Assembly: GCA_002081555.1 (NCBI GenBank)
Contig: MZNV01002758.1
Span: 1 to 44,513 of the forward strand
Direction of reading: 5' to 3'
Length of the DNA: 44,513 nt
Source of the DNA: Protostelium mycophagum
Taxonomy: Eukaryota; Evosea; Variosea; Protosteliida; Protosteliaceae
The notes under the pieces are model-generated. The model did no database searches, was not told the DNA's origin, and saw nothing but the letters and a program-made list of their open reading frames with translations. A program made the translations under genes and the position numbers. Below, one piece after another: positions 13,701 to 23,400 of this stretch (positions within the stretch are counted from its first letter, which is position 1; every line of letters begins with the position of its first letter).

Positions 13701-15656
13701 TCAAATGATTTTCTTTTGCTTCAGAAGAGTCCAAAACATGTTGTTTTGCCGCAAAGCCTCAGATGAGTGTTTTTGTGCATGTTTTTTGGTGACTTATGGC
13801 TGCGAACTCAGAAAGTTACTCTGACACAATTTATTTTTGATGTTACAAATTTTTTGCAGAAATTTCCATTTCTTTTTTCTGAAAAATCAAATCCAAATAA
13901 TAAAGATATTTTTTTCCAGAAATTATCATTTCTTTTTTCTGAAAAATAAAATACGAATATCCCACTTTGGATCAACTGGCTTTTCTTCTTTCTTCTGCTG
14001 CATCGGATTCATCGCGTTCGCCGTCGCAGTTGCCGCAGCTTTCCACAAACTCCCCAAGAACGTCTTATCGTCCTTACTGTTCAGTTGTGCCCGTCCCACC
14101 ACTTTTCTGATGTATTTTATACCACGTAATTTTCGCTCCAGATTAGCAGACATGAAATTGCGGAAGGCAACGTCCAAGTTGAATCTCTCAACGGCTTCTT
14201 CCAGTTTGTTTTCTGTCCAAACGAGGGATAAGAGGTTCTGAACCATGTCACCTGAGTTGTTCAGATTTGAAATTCGAATTACGAATTTCCCGCCAATTTT
14301 TTTTGAAAAAACAAGAGTAAAACTGTTGAGTATGGTTTTGATTTCATCTAAACAAAGAAATGTTGTGATCATATTCTTTTGTGTAAAAATCACCTATTTC
14401 GGCAACAATCATCTTCTCTTCTTTTTTAAACTCGTTGACTGCAAGTGCCAATAGATGTGTAAATATAGTCGCCTGTATCTTTGGCACATATTCCGCCACA
14501 AAATTCGTGTTGAGGTAATTCCTCATCTACAACGGTCAGAATCTTCCGATTCAGAAGAAGAATGTGGTCTACAACGAGGAATAGAATAGTTACGTTTGAG
14601 ATGATCCTGAGGATCGCCTTGATGGTCAGTAAGTGGGGACCGACTTCTAATTTTTGGAGAAGTAAAGCGAATCCGCCTCTCCTGCCAAAATATTCCAGCG
14701 CTTGTACGTATAGAGGGGCAACCGGTACATCCGTCCTCTACAACGAGTCATTTTTTTAGGATTGTAGATGTGTTTGTGGAGAATCATTGTGGTGTCCTTA
14801 CCGCGTACTGTGGTGGTGGAGCTGCTGGCTCTGTTGATTTGTCATCACTATTCTGTTCCTGAGAAATTGTTTATAAAACCTTCAAGGAAAAATCCTGATT
14901 TCCAAAATGATGATCAACGGATGGACATCACCTTCTTCATCTTCTCGATCTGTTCACGTGGTGGCACTCTACTAGAATGATAGAACCCCGCTGAATGAGA
15001 GAACACTCTACTTAACCCCATCAACATCTCTCCGAGCTCTCTGGGTATGCCATATTCGATGCAAGAATTGATGTATAAAATGATCAAGTCCATACCAGTG
15101 CTCTTCAAAGAGACGATGATATCACTGGAAATGGTAAGACCTTGAGACGAAATGTAGACTGACCCTCTCTGCAGCAGACTGTACACCCATTTGGGAAGAG
15201 AGGCACGGAGGACATGATCTGCTTTAATGTGTTCGTCTTCCGTAAAGAGCCCATCCTCCGGTGTTGGCATGGACTCTGAAATTCGGAGAGCCTCTAAGGT
15301 CATATCTATGGCTTGTTTCATGTGATTCGAAAGCCCATTATCTGACCAGTCAGAATTTTGTATTGGAGGAATGAATTACCACTTCTCAATGAATACTCCA
15401 TGCCAGCACACGTGTTCCTGAATTTGTCGAGCTCTAAATTAAAAGGGTGGCTTTCTGTTTTCGCCTCGACTTGACTCACATTATCATCCTTCTCTAAATT
15501 ATTGTGATTGTTATTATCACCTGATTACGTTCAGTATGACCTGAAGAAAATATTCTCATTATTTCATCAGGTTTCTGTACCGTTTGAGAGAGCGGGTCCA
15601 TTATCAATCTCATTCTTCGATTCGGTCGATGGAACATCGACGTTTTCTGTGCTCAT
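1707..15656 (-). CDS. Giant ubiquitin carboxyl-terminal hydrolase, USP34/USP24/USP9X class
   Basis: A multi-exon minus-strand gene (I count more than 25 exons; roughly 2,200-2,500 residues) encoding a cysteine deubiquitinase. The start is ATG at 15656 (MSTENVDVPSTESKN): the frame upstream has a stop and no other ATG. Exon 1 ends at 15581; further junctions at 15520/15380 and 15341/14931 keep frame. The N-terminal half is helical-repeat-like, as in USP9X/USP34. The peptidase domain spans about 7540 down to 4970. It has the Cys box NLGATCYMNSLFQQ near 7240, two CxxC zinc pairs (CKEC, CDLC) near 6500-6350, and a His box FGHYYSF near 5600. Next come WFEFNDTT near 5370, a CFGG segment, and the closing NYNAYILVYQRK near 5010. 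The catalytic residues look intact. The C-terminal exons contain GREFVMSERDCK near 2370 and end SAGYRVG at 1707. I cannot choose among USP34, USP24 and USP9X. Introns are AT-rich and hold the satellite and several dispersed motifs listed separately. Confidence 0.9.
4296..4485. repeat. 33-bp intronic satellite, about 5.7 copies
   Basis: The unit reads approximately CACAACACTACATATACAAC then ATTGTGGCAGAGC. Each copy carries the short inverted repeat GTGGC-AGA-GCCAC or a one-base variant (GTGAC-AGA-GCCAC, GTGAC-GGA-GCCAC). It lies inside a USP intron between the exon ending near 4542 (sense GTAAGT) and the exon near 4170-4070. Because 33 is divisible by three, the array is open in several frames on both strands; these are artefacts, not genes. 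Confidence 0.9.
5428..5563. repeat. Low-complexity TTTTTTGAA tract in a USP intron
   Basis: Irregular repetition of T-runs broken by GAA, GAAC or GAAT every 8-12 nt. It lies just upstream (in gene orientation) of the exon that begins near 5412. On the sense strand it is an A-rich, purine-biased tract. It is probably slippage-derived, with no coding potential. Confidence 0.8.
13851..13970. repeat. 60-bp imperfect tandem duplication inside a USP intron
   Basis: Positions 13851-13910 and 13911-13970 align with a period of exactly 60. Both contain CAGAAAT, then CATTTCTTTTTTCTGAAAAA. In gene orientation the copy nearest the exon sits directly at the 5' splice site that follows the coding segment DPKWDIRI, so the duplication copied splice-adjacent sequence. 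Confidence 0.75.
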
Positions 15657-15855
15657 GAGCACGTTAAGAGGTCCGGAAGAGGACTCAATCGAAGTCTAAT
15701 GTTATTATCTAAAAAGAGTGTTTGTAATGAAAGTTGCCGAAGAGAAATGATTTACGTAAATGCGGTTTCTCGTGTGAACAATAACAAAAAAGGAAAATTT
15801 TATCGTCAATCATCGAGGATCCAACCCTTTCTAATGTTCCATAGTTATGGTCTTT

Positions 15856-17660
15856 CAATATGATCCGTCATTCTCTCCTTCTGCAGGGATTGTCTCTTCT
15901 CCATTAAAACTCCAGAATCCGTTCACGTCTGTGAGCATCGAAAACACGTGTTTAGACACCTACATCACCGTCAAAGAAAAATATCTTAATAGTATCGCGA
16001 TGATATGTTGACTTCATAGGAGTCCTACCCTGCTCTCTCTAAGGTCTTTGAGTGTGATTTTTGTTGGGTCTTTTGGTTTGACCATGTCGAAAATTTGGTC
16101 GATGACATCACCAGGCTCAATCCCTCCATTGTCTTTGGATTTCTTCATGATCTCCTGGATCATTCAGCCTAATCATCAGGCTTGTAAATACTAACTCTGA
16201 AGAAGAAATTCAGATTGGCTATCGTTAAGAACCCTTTCTTGTCGACGTCCAAAATGCGCCAGAAGAAGTTGATACTGGCTTCTGCTCGCTTGTACGTGAG
16301 TGCCACCATGAATTCCAAGAACGACTCGTAACTCTATGTACATCAGATGACGTCATGATGAGACGTCATGAACATCACCATTTTCCCCGATGAAACATGT
16401 TCTTCGAAAACTCTGTCGACAAAGGCGGGGTTTAAGGACCCATTATTAAAAGTCATCAAGCTCTCTCTGCCAAGTTTCCTGCAAACCTCAGCATCTACAA
16501 CGACTGATTCGACCTACTTCTCTCTGTGATGGTCCAGCTTCAGAAATAAATTCCAAATAAAAGTGGAATAAATCGAAGAAAACCAATTCTTTTTTTCTTG
16601 CTCTGAGTCTAATTTTATACTCGTCTATTTTTGTCAGTTTTAAATTTCATGAGAAAATAAATAACAAAAAAAGTACTTGAATCAGTTCGTTGCCGGGGTT
16701 ACTATGTACAATTTGATGAATTGGGATACGTCCTGAATGGTTCAAGTCCAATAAGAAAAAAATCTGGGACGATTAGCTGATTCAAGTGGATAAAGACGTG
16801 CACCTTTGCAGCGGCATGCTGCACCCAGCAATTTTTGTCCTCTTTACCCAGTTTATTGACTTTGTACATCACCGGTAATTTGGATTCTAAAAACCTTTTA
16901 AAATCCGCTCTCGAGATGGCCCCGCTCATGCTGGTGTCAAAGTCGCTCATCTCGACGTAAAATTTGTCGACTGTGTCTACAACGGTCAGAACGTTGTCAA
17001 GACGAATAAATTCACTTTTCCTCTCTATATAATCATAGAAATTGGGGATATTGATTCTTCCAGCGTCATCCCTCGAGAATTGCAGAAAGACTGAGGGTTT
17101 GAAGCATGATGGCTTCTTGCCGATTTTTTTCTGTATTTGATTTCCAGCTTGACAGAATGCGTCATAACCGAACTGAACTTGTGAGGTTTCTTAAACAAAA
17201 ATTGATCTCACTTTTTCGTCAAAAGAGTCTTCATTGTTATCTTTAAGAATCTTGTCTATGATGTCCAGTTCTCTTTGATGCAAGATTTTTTTCTTTTTGG
17301 TTTCAAGGATGCGCTGTCTGGCTTCCGCTTTCAAACTAAGGCAAACACCAAGAGTAGTTCTTCCAACCAACACCTTGGTCGGAGGACCCATCCTCTTAAT
17401 CATTTTAGAATCGAGTTGTGATGGATACGATTAATGGATCATCACCCTTCGAGTATTTGGTGTCAGCCTTGGAACTAGGAGTGGCGAGCTCATAATCGTC
17501 TGTTGTTCAAATTGCTTGTGTATCTTGACAAGCCACCGCATCACATCGTCCTCTATATTATGTCTTAATTCTGATGTGGGAAATGGCTTTTGTAACCTGT
17601 TGTATGAGATGGCGGAGGATTTTCTTCAAGGTAACTCTTCAGTCGAAGTTGTGCGTCCAT
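15856..17660 (-). CDS. PPP2R3C: PP2A regulatory subunit B'' gamma-like (PPP2R3C/G5PR family), EF-hand protein
   Basis: Multi-exon gene, about 440 residues by exon estimate (human PPP2R3C is 453). The start chosen is ATG at 17660 (MDAQLRLKSYLEENPP), matching the short acidic start of the family. A 48-nt intron then leads to EDDVMRWLVKIHKQF. Next are LKAEARQRILETKKK near 17330, FGYDAFCQAGNQIQKK near 17150, and FLQFSRDDAGRINIPNF near 17070. The EF-hand-like segment DFDTSMSGAISRADFKRFLE lies near 16930, followed after an intron by IFFLLDLNHSGRIPIHQI near 16750. The second half has SYESFLEFMVALTYKR near 16310, ILDVDKKGFLTIANLNFFFR near 16230, FDMVKPKDPTKITLKDL near 16060, and HVFSMLTDVNGFWSFNGE near 15920. 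The last three match the human C-terminal half closely. The stop is at 15856-15858. The family recruits PP2A catalytic dimers and acts at nucleus and centrosome in animals; the role here is inferred. It ends 200 bp before the USP start on the same strand. Confidence 0.88.
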
Positions 17661-17927
17661 TTCCGTTGTCGTGAGCCTGTGTCGCGCCAAAACTGCTTCC
17701 GGAGGTAAATTTGATTTTTCAATTTGAAATTTTGAGTGGCCTGCCAAGCGATCTTTAAAACGAATAAAATTCCAGACTTTGTTCTGCATTCATTGAGAAC
17801 ACCTGTTTTGAAATCATGCAAGAGAAAGTCGAACGGCTCGGAGAGTGCCACGCAGATGTAACACGTGTCTGTTACATGCGCGCAAATGGTTCCCGTCTTT
17901 TCTACCACATTATCTACAGACGCCACC
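17661..17927. promoter_or_regulatory. 267-bp divergent intergenic region
   Basis: This gap separates the PPP2R3C-like start (minus) from the secreted-protein start (plus), so it must carry both promoters unless upstream noncoding exons exist. An in-frame run continues upstream of both ATGs, but neither extension has family support. A TCTACA word lies near 17910 and CGCCACCATG gives the plus-strand gene a good initiation context. Confidence 0.45.
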
Positions 17928-18564
17928 ATGAGCACCGCTCTCATCTTACTCTCTCTGTTCGTCGTTTCTTATGGCCTCAGTTTTAGCACCTACGAGTTTG
18001 AAAGCAGAAAACACGTGTGGAACCAAAAATGCTCCACTGCTGGCAGTCTGAAGACCAGAGCCTTGGGGTTGTGCGAGGACACTTCTGACTTCGGAGAATT
18101 TTCGCAGATATATAATCTCCTAGACAACGGCACGCTCATTCGAAGATCATTTAGCAACAGAGATTGCAGCGGCAAAGCTGCACACGAGACCGAGATTTGG
18201 AACTTCCACAAGTGCATCAGCGACCAAGATAAATGGGGTGATTCTATGTATGCCCTCGAGTCCAACTACACCGTACAACCCAAGGAGAAGGATCACGTGA
18301 CGTACTTCTATCAGCAGCCAAACTGCCAGGTGCATTCGATCAAATTGTCACATCAGCCTCGATTTATTCTGAATCATTCAGGGAGAGATCACGTATGTAA
18401 CAGTCAAGTATGCAGTCACAACTCTGCCGTGCGACCCTTCTGTCCCGCCAAAATGTGTAACAGACAACATTACTTTTGATTATGGAAGCCAGTCCAGAAA
18501 GTATCTGTGTGGAGGACCATCCACATTATTTCCTAACCCTAAAGGATTGAAGCCTTCTATATAA
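17928..18564 (+). CDS. Small secreted protein, two exons, function unknown
   Basis: Exon 1 is 17928-18329 and exon 2 is 18382-18564; the 52-nt intron starts GTGCATTC and ends TTCAG, and the join is in phase 0 (NCQ then GEITYVTVKY). The ATG at 17928 sits in GCCACCATG and opens a clear signal peptide, MSTALILLSLFVVSYGLS. The mature part of about 175 residues has at least ten cysteines, several N-glycosylation sites (NGT, NYT, NIT) and ends NPKGLKPSI. There is no transmembrane segment after the signal peptide. Reading exon 1 straight through the intron would give a different tail, but the spliced frame continues 60 more codons with regular cysteine spacing, so I prefer it. The family is not recognised. 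It resembles secreted proteins that are expanded in amoebae, but that is an impression only. Confidence 0.75.
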
Positions 18565-18701
18565 AAGCATGATGACATTTTAGTACCAATTTTGAATTTT
18601 GAATCTTTTTTCTGGCGCCAAAAATCAATTAGATTTTTTCAATTCAGTTTTTTCTGAAAATTTTTAAAAAATCACCTGGAGCATCAAATCTTTGATATTT
18701 T

Positions 18702-19331
18702 CTATCCACAAAGTGTGTAGCCCTTCCCATTGAAATGAAGATTGTCCAGTGTAAAGTGATGCTGCTGAACAGCGGAGAATTTACGTCAAGTCCAAGGTGA
18801 ATTTTCTCCGGGTTTTCTGCGAAATTTCCCGAGAATCTCTAATGATGAAAGATTGAATTTTGAAATTAAAAATGTGGGAGATTTTTTTACACAATAAAAT
18901 GAAAAATTTTACTGACATGTCAAGCCATTGTAGAAGCTGCTTGTTACTTTCGTCTTTCTCCACACGACGGAAACCCCCATACCTAGTGGTATTGGGAATC
19001 TACAACGACCTTTCGCATCTTTACGAGCTCTGTACATATCGTCTGGCACAAAAATTTGATACGTTGACGTAAAGAATGAAAATGTATGGCCAATAGAAAA
19101 AAATAAAATAAAAATAAAAATAAAAATATTGGTGTGACAGATTTGAACTTTTGTAAAAATCACGGTTCAATACCGTAGTTTTCTACGGTAACTACCGCAC
19201 TTCTTTTACACCAAATTCGCCACCACCGTATCAGATATTTATTCCACAAAATGAAGAAAAGTACAAAAAATAAAATCTTACCTTGATACTGTTGTTACCC
19301 TACCGTCCTCCCCGGCGTAGAAGTGGTCCAT
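18702..19331 (-). CDS. Tentative 60-residue protein, three exons
   Basis: A splice model gives a continuous frame. Exon 1 starts at ATG 19331 (MDHFYAGEDGRVTTVS). The second exon follows a CACTAG 3' splice site and reads RYGGFRRVEKDESNKQLLQW then LDMS. The third exon reads HHFTLDNLHFNGKGYTLCG and stops at 18702-18704. Phases agree (2, then 0). No domain is recognised. Alternative 3' splice sites in the last exon would change the tail. The first intron contains a TACCGTAG...CTACGGTA hairpin at about 19172-19189. The gene is convergent with the secreted-protein gene. Confidence 0.35.
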
Positions 19332-19459
19332 TCCGCCTTAGCATACCAAGACGATTTCTTACGTGAGTCTTTGGATTATGAAAAGTGTCTTTCCACAAAG
19401 TTTCCGTTGTGCTACAGGACATTTTGGCGGGCTATTCAAATTTTAAAAGAGTGATTTGA

Positions 19460-19803
19460 ATGTCTATGTGGAGTGATTTTACAGTAAGTGAACGTACATG
19501 GTGCTGGTGTACTGGGCAGATTTTGTTTTTATATTTATATGAAGAAAGAATAAATCGAGTGTTCAGATCTCATTATGTTGAATCACGTAATGTAAATTTC
19601 GATCACCTTAGTTTCACAAGACGGCCGCCAATCGGAAGAGGTGGAATTGATGTGTGAATCTTCAGTTCTGTCTGACCGCTGGCTTCTGTCTCATTATCTT
19701 CGGTATCTTCTCACTAATTCCCGCGTTTCCAGCGGCCAAAATTCAATCTCGAAACCTTCGATCGTTCCATCCCTACATAGACATCAATCTCCAAGAAAAA
19801 TGA
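19460..19803 (+). CDS. Tentative small membrane protein, two exons
   Basis: Exon 1 (19460-19483) encodes MSMWSDFT and ends at GTAAGTG. Exon 2 (19666-19803) starts after CTTCAG and reads FCLTAGFCLIIFGIFSLIPA, followed by a basic then acidic tail ending NLQEK. The phase is 0 and the total is 53 residues. The second exon has a single strong hydrophobic segment with a GxxxLIP end, reminiscent of TMEM230-like proteins, but I cannot confirm homology. A GGCGGG E2F-like word lies just upstream (about 19429). Its 129-bp separation from the minus-strand start at 19331 suggests a divergent pair. Confidence 0.3.
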
Positions 19804-19827
19804 ATTATCCAACTTTTGGAATACAGA

Positions 19828-20007
19828 TTACCAGAAGAAAAAGGAGTGGATACCGATGCAAACAATAGAATGTGAGAATCTCTTTGGTTTCTGAGAGACA
19901 GCCAGAGTCCGAGGTCTATCCAGCCATTTGTTCAACATGGTGTTGAGATGCAACTTCAGCCATAAAAAGAAGTATGCGAGACTCTTCTTGATCGCCTCGC
20001 AAGCCAT
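19828..20007 (-). CDS. Tentative 59-residue hydrophobic/basic ORF or first exon
   Basis: Starts at ATG 20007 with MACEAIKKSLAYFFLWLKLH and continues to a basic stretch (NKWLDRPRTLAVSQKPK). The frame either stops at 19828 or is spliced at a GTAATC site just before it. It could be a signal-anchor or amphipathic helix. No family is recognised and chance cannot be excluded. Confidence 0.25.
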   Translation of the reverse strand: MACEAIKKSLAYFFLWLKLHLNTMLNKWLDRPRTLAVSQKPKRFSHSIVCIGIHSFFFW

Positions 20008-20450
20008 CCTGATCAGGATATGATTTTAAAATCTCCACACGGCCAGACCGTTGCACAATTTTAAAAATGCCGGACCAAATATTTTCACCAAATAATTAAT
20101 CTTTCGCAACAAAGCCAATCATTCGCTTTGACCTCATGGAAAATGGGCCTCTGCAAACAAGTATCCTTCATATCAAATCATTGATGTGACCTCTCACAGA
20201 TCAATTGCTCTCTCTCATCTTGGAGAGATTAACTAATCTGGAGAAGGATGTCAAGGTGATCATGTCCAATTCATCTCTCAGAACATCCTTGCAATGTGGT
20301 TCTCCAGAAAGTTCTCTCAGTTTTGTCAACTCATTTCTGGGATCAGAAGGTATATGATTGTACTTTGATTTAAAACCATTCCATCCTGAATCTCTTCTGA
20401 GTGAGAGGATCATCAATTTTTAAAAATGAGCAGGAATTCAGCCGGATACC
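20008..20450. other. Intergenic region upstream of the first SNF2 gene
   Basis: There is a 71-codon open frame on the minus strand at 20201-20416, without domain or splice support. A short out-of-frame ATG at 20425 precedes the chosen SNF2 start and would encode an 11-codon upstream ORF ending just inside it. No other feature was seen. Confidence 0.45.
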
Positions 20451-23400
20451 ATGACTTGTAGAGATGACATCACAGCAGAGACAGACTTGAGCGGATGGGG
20501 TGTGCGAGAATATCCAGAGGATATCAACATAGAGGATGATGTGGTTATCATCAACGAGGAATCAAGTGGGGAGAGCGACATGGATGACATGTTAGGTGAA
20601 TTGCTCTTCATCATCAATTAGAATTTTAATATAAAAATCCCATTACCAATAAATATGTGTCTGGGATATTACAAAAATAAAAAACAACTAAATTGATTTT
20701 TTTCAATTTAAAGAATTTAATATTTTATAGAGGGAACTGTTGAAGAGGATACAACAGAAACCCTGCCTTCATCTACACTTCCAAGAGAAATCTCTCCCTC
20801 CCCCCCTACAGACAAATCAATCCCCCCCTCTACGCTTTCAGAAAGAGTTACCCCTCCATCTACAACTGAAGAAGATGTTTTTCCTCCATCTACAACTCCA
20901 CAAGAAGAGACAGAAGGATTATTTCCAGAGTTTGAAGCACGCGAGATTAACCTGAATCAAGCAGAAGACGAAACGCTTGAAGACGCCGATGACGAGAGTC
21001 AAGTCTATCCTGTAAGTATTCAACTATTCAAAAATGTTGGTCAAAATTTCGAAACTATCAAAACTAATTTCATTGGTCGATCCCACTTGCTTGTTTCCCG
21101 CGTAATATGTTATTTTTGGATTCTTTCATTGTACATCAAAGTCATAACTTTACAGCTCTTTGGTGAAGCAGACGAAGATTACGACGATTATGAGGCAGAG
21201 GATGAAGAAGATGCCATGGAACACGAGATGTTTAGAGAGGAGCAGAGAGATGAGGAAATGGGTCAGAGGCCAAGTTCATTGATCAGAAAGAGGGCCAGAG
21301 GCAATTTGGTGAGTCACTTTATTCATCAAGATGGAGTTGCCATGTTGTGGTTTTAATGCACGACACTGAGATATGCACTGAAAATATCCCGTTTGCAAAC
21401 AAAAAGACACTGTTGATCTGTGACTTTGCCACAGATGTTGTGTTGTACAATATCATCCAAATCATCCCAACTCATTTTTTACATTTAATTCCAATTTGAT
21501 CTGCTGAATCTTAGATCTGATGTATGTCACCATTTTGATAGATCCAGGATGGAGATTCAGAGAACAACAACACACCAGTTCCCATCATTGACGTCTCAGC
21601 TATGCATGGACAGAGCGAGCCTGAGGATATGGAAATGAGCGAACCTACAGAACATCCTGGAAATCCAATGGATATACAAGAAGAGACGAACGATAAGCGA
21701 GAAGAGGCTAATGATGACCTGGAAGAGGAAGAGTTGGATGAACATTTTCAACAGTACATACAACCACGAGTTGTGCTAGACATAACTGAAGAGGATTCGC
21801 CAGCAAGCCAGGAACAGGACACACAGACCAACAGAGCGTAAGTGGACTTGCAAAAGATGATATGACACAAAAGTCAACTTGAGTTTGTTTTGTGTTTGTG
21901 GAAAAGCTGCAAAATCTCTTCAGAAACTAAGAATAAATCATCACAAAGCTGCAAAATTACAAAATCAAGTCATAATCTAACAAAATGACAGTGATGAGAT
22001 CATGACAGAGCAGATAGAATGCTTCAAAGCAGACTGGCTTGAGAAACGGTGAATTTCACATTTTGCTTCGATCTGACACATCTTAAATATCTTCAGTAAA
22101 CCCAAATTCAATTATGGTCTGTACTGGAATGAATATCACCGCAACAAGAGAAGTCTAGACATCTGGAAAAAGGATTTAGCACATCATAAGCAGGTCCTTG
22201 AGAGGCAGAAGAACGAACTCCGGAGACAGTACAACTACAACGATTCAAGTTTCCGAAAGAGTTGCAAATGCATGATAATGGCAGTGAAACAGATATGTGA
22301 TGCTGAGGCTAGGATATCTTGTGCAGATATGGTAGTTGCTGATAATTGATATATTTGACATTTGACAGGCTGAATTCCCGGGAACGCCTCCAAGCACCCG
22401 GCAACAAACCAGTACTGAACCAGCAGACACAGAGAGAACAGTAAGACAATTAGATCCAGAGGAGGAGGCACAGAGAGCAGCAGACAGGGACTTTATCGAT
22501 GACTCAGAAGAGGTGGAGGATAGCCAAGAGCTGGCTGTGAATACCAACACTGAGGTGAAATCTTAATTGCATCAGTAAAATGCTCAATTAAAACACACTT
22601 CATTCACTTTTTGCTTGGCAAGAAATCAAATCTAACCTTTATAGCAAGGATCAACTCCTGCCCAGAAAAAAACTCTAGAGCCCTCCACAGACAATACTCA
22701 ACACCATGAGAGCCCAACACAAGCAGACCACCAGACAGAAGCAGATCCTCAAGAGATGCAGCAGAGTGACCAAGAGGATGTATCCAAAGAAGGTGCTGTA
22801 GAGACACCAAATGAACCCATCAACCTAGATGCAGACACAGAATCACCTCGTCTTACACCAAAGAGATTTCTTCAAGCCCCAAAGAACAAATTTGTTCCAA
22901 TGAATAAGAAGGATATACAGCCGATTGAGATCATCAGTAGCAGTGATGAGAGCAGCGATCACGAAGACAGTTCTGACAGTGGATCATCGGAATCTGAGGT
23001 AAATCAGTGGTTATTTGAATTCACCAAAATCACAAAAATGCAAAGATTTACAATCTGACACTTGAAGGACGACGTTGTTATCAAAACACCACTAACAAAG
23101 CGATTCAAGAGAACAGAGACAGAGACGATGATAGTGATGGATACATCAACAACAGCAGTACAAGACGCAGCAACAACAGCAGTAAAAGATGCGCGCGCAA
23201 CAAAGGCAGCAAAAGATACGACAACACTGGAAGATACAGCAATGACAGCCAAAGACACAGCAACAACAGTGAAAGACATTGCACCAATAGTGAAGGAGGC
23301 AGCAACAACAGTGAAAGACATTGCATCAATAGTGAAGGAGGTAGCAACAACTAGAACGGCAAAGGATGCAACAGCCAAAGACTCAGCAGCAACAACAAAA

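Noticed and set aside
17865-17927. Upstream ATG extending the secreted protein by 21 residues
   Set aside because: The extension would place non-hydrophobic residues before a textbook signal peptide, and the downstream ATG has the better initiation context.
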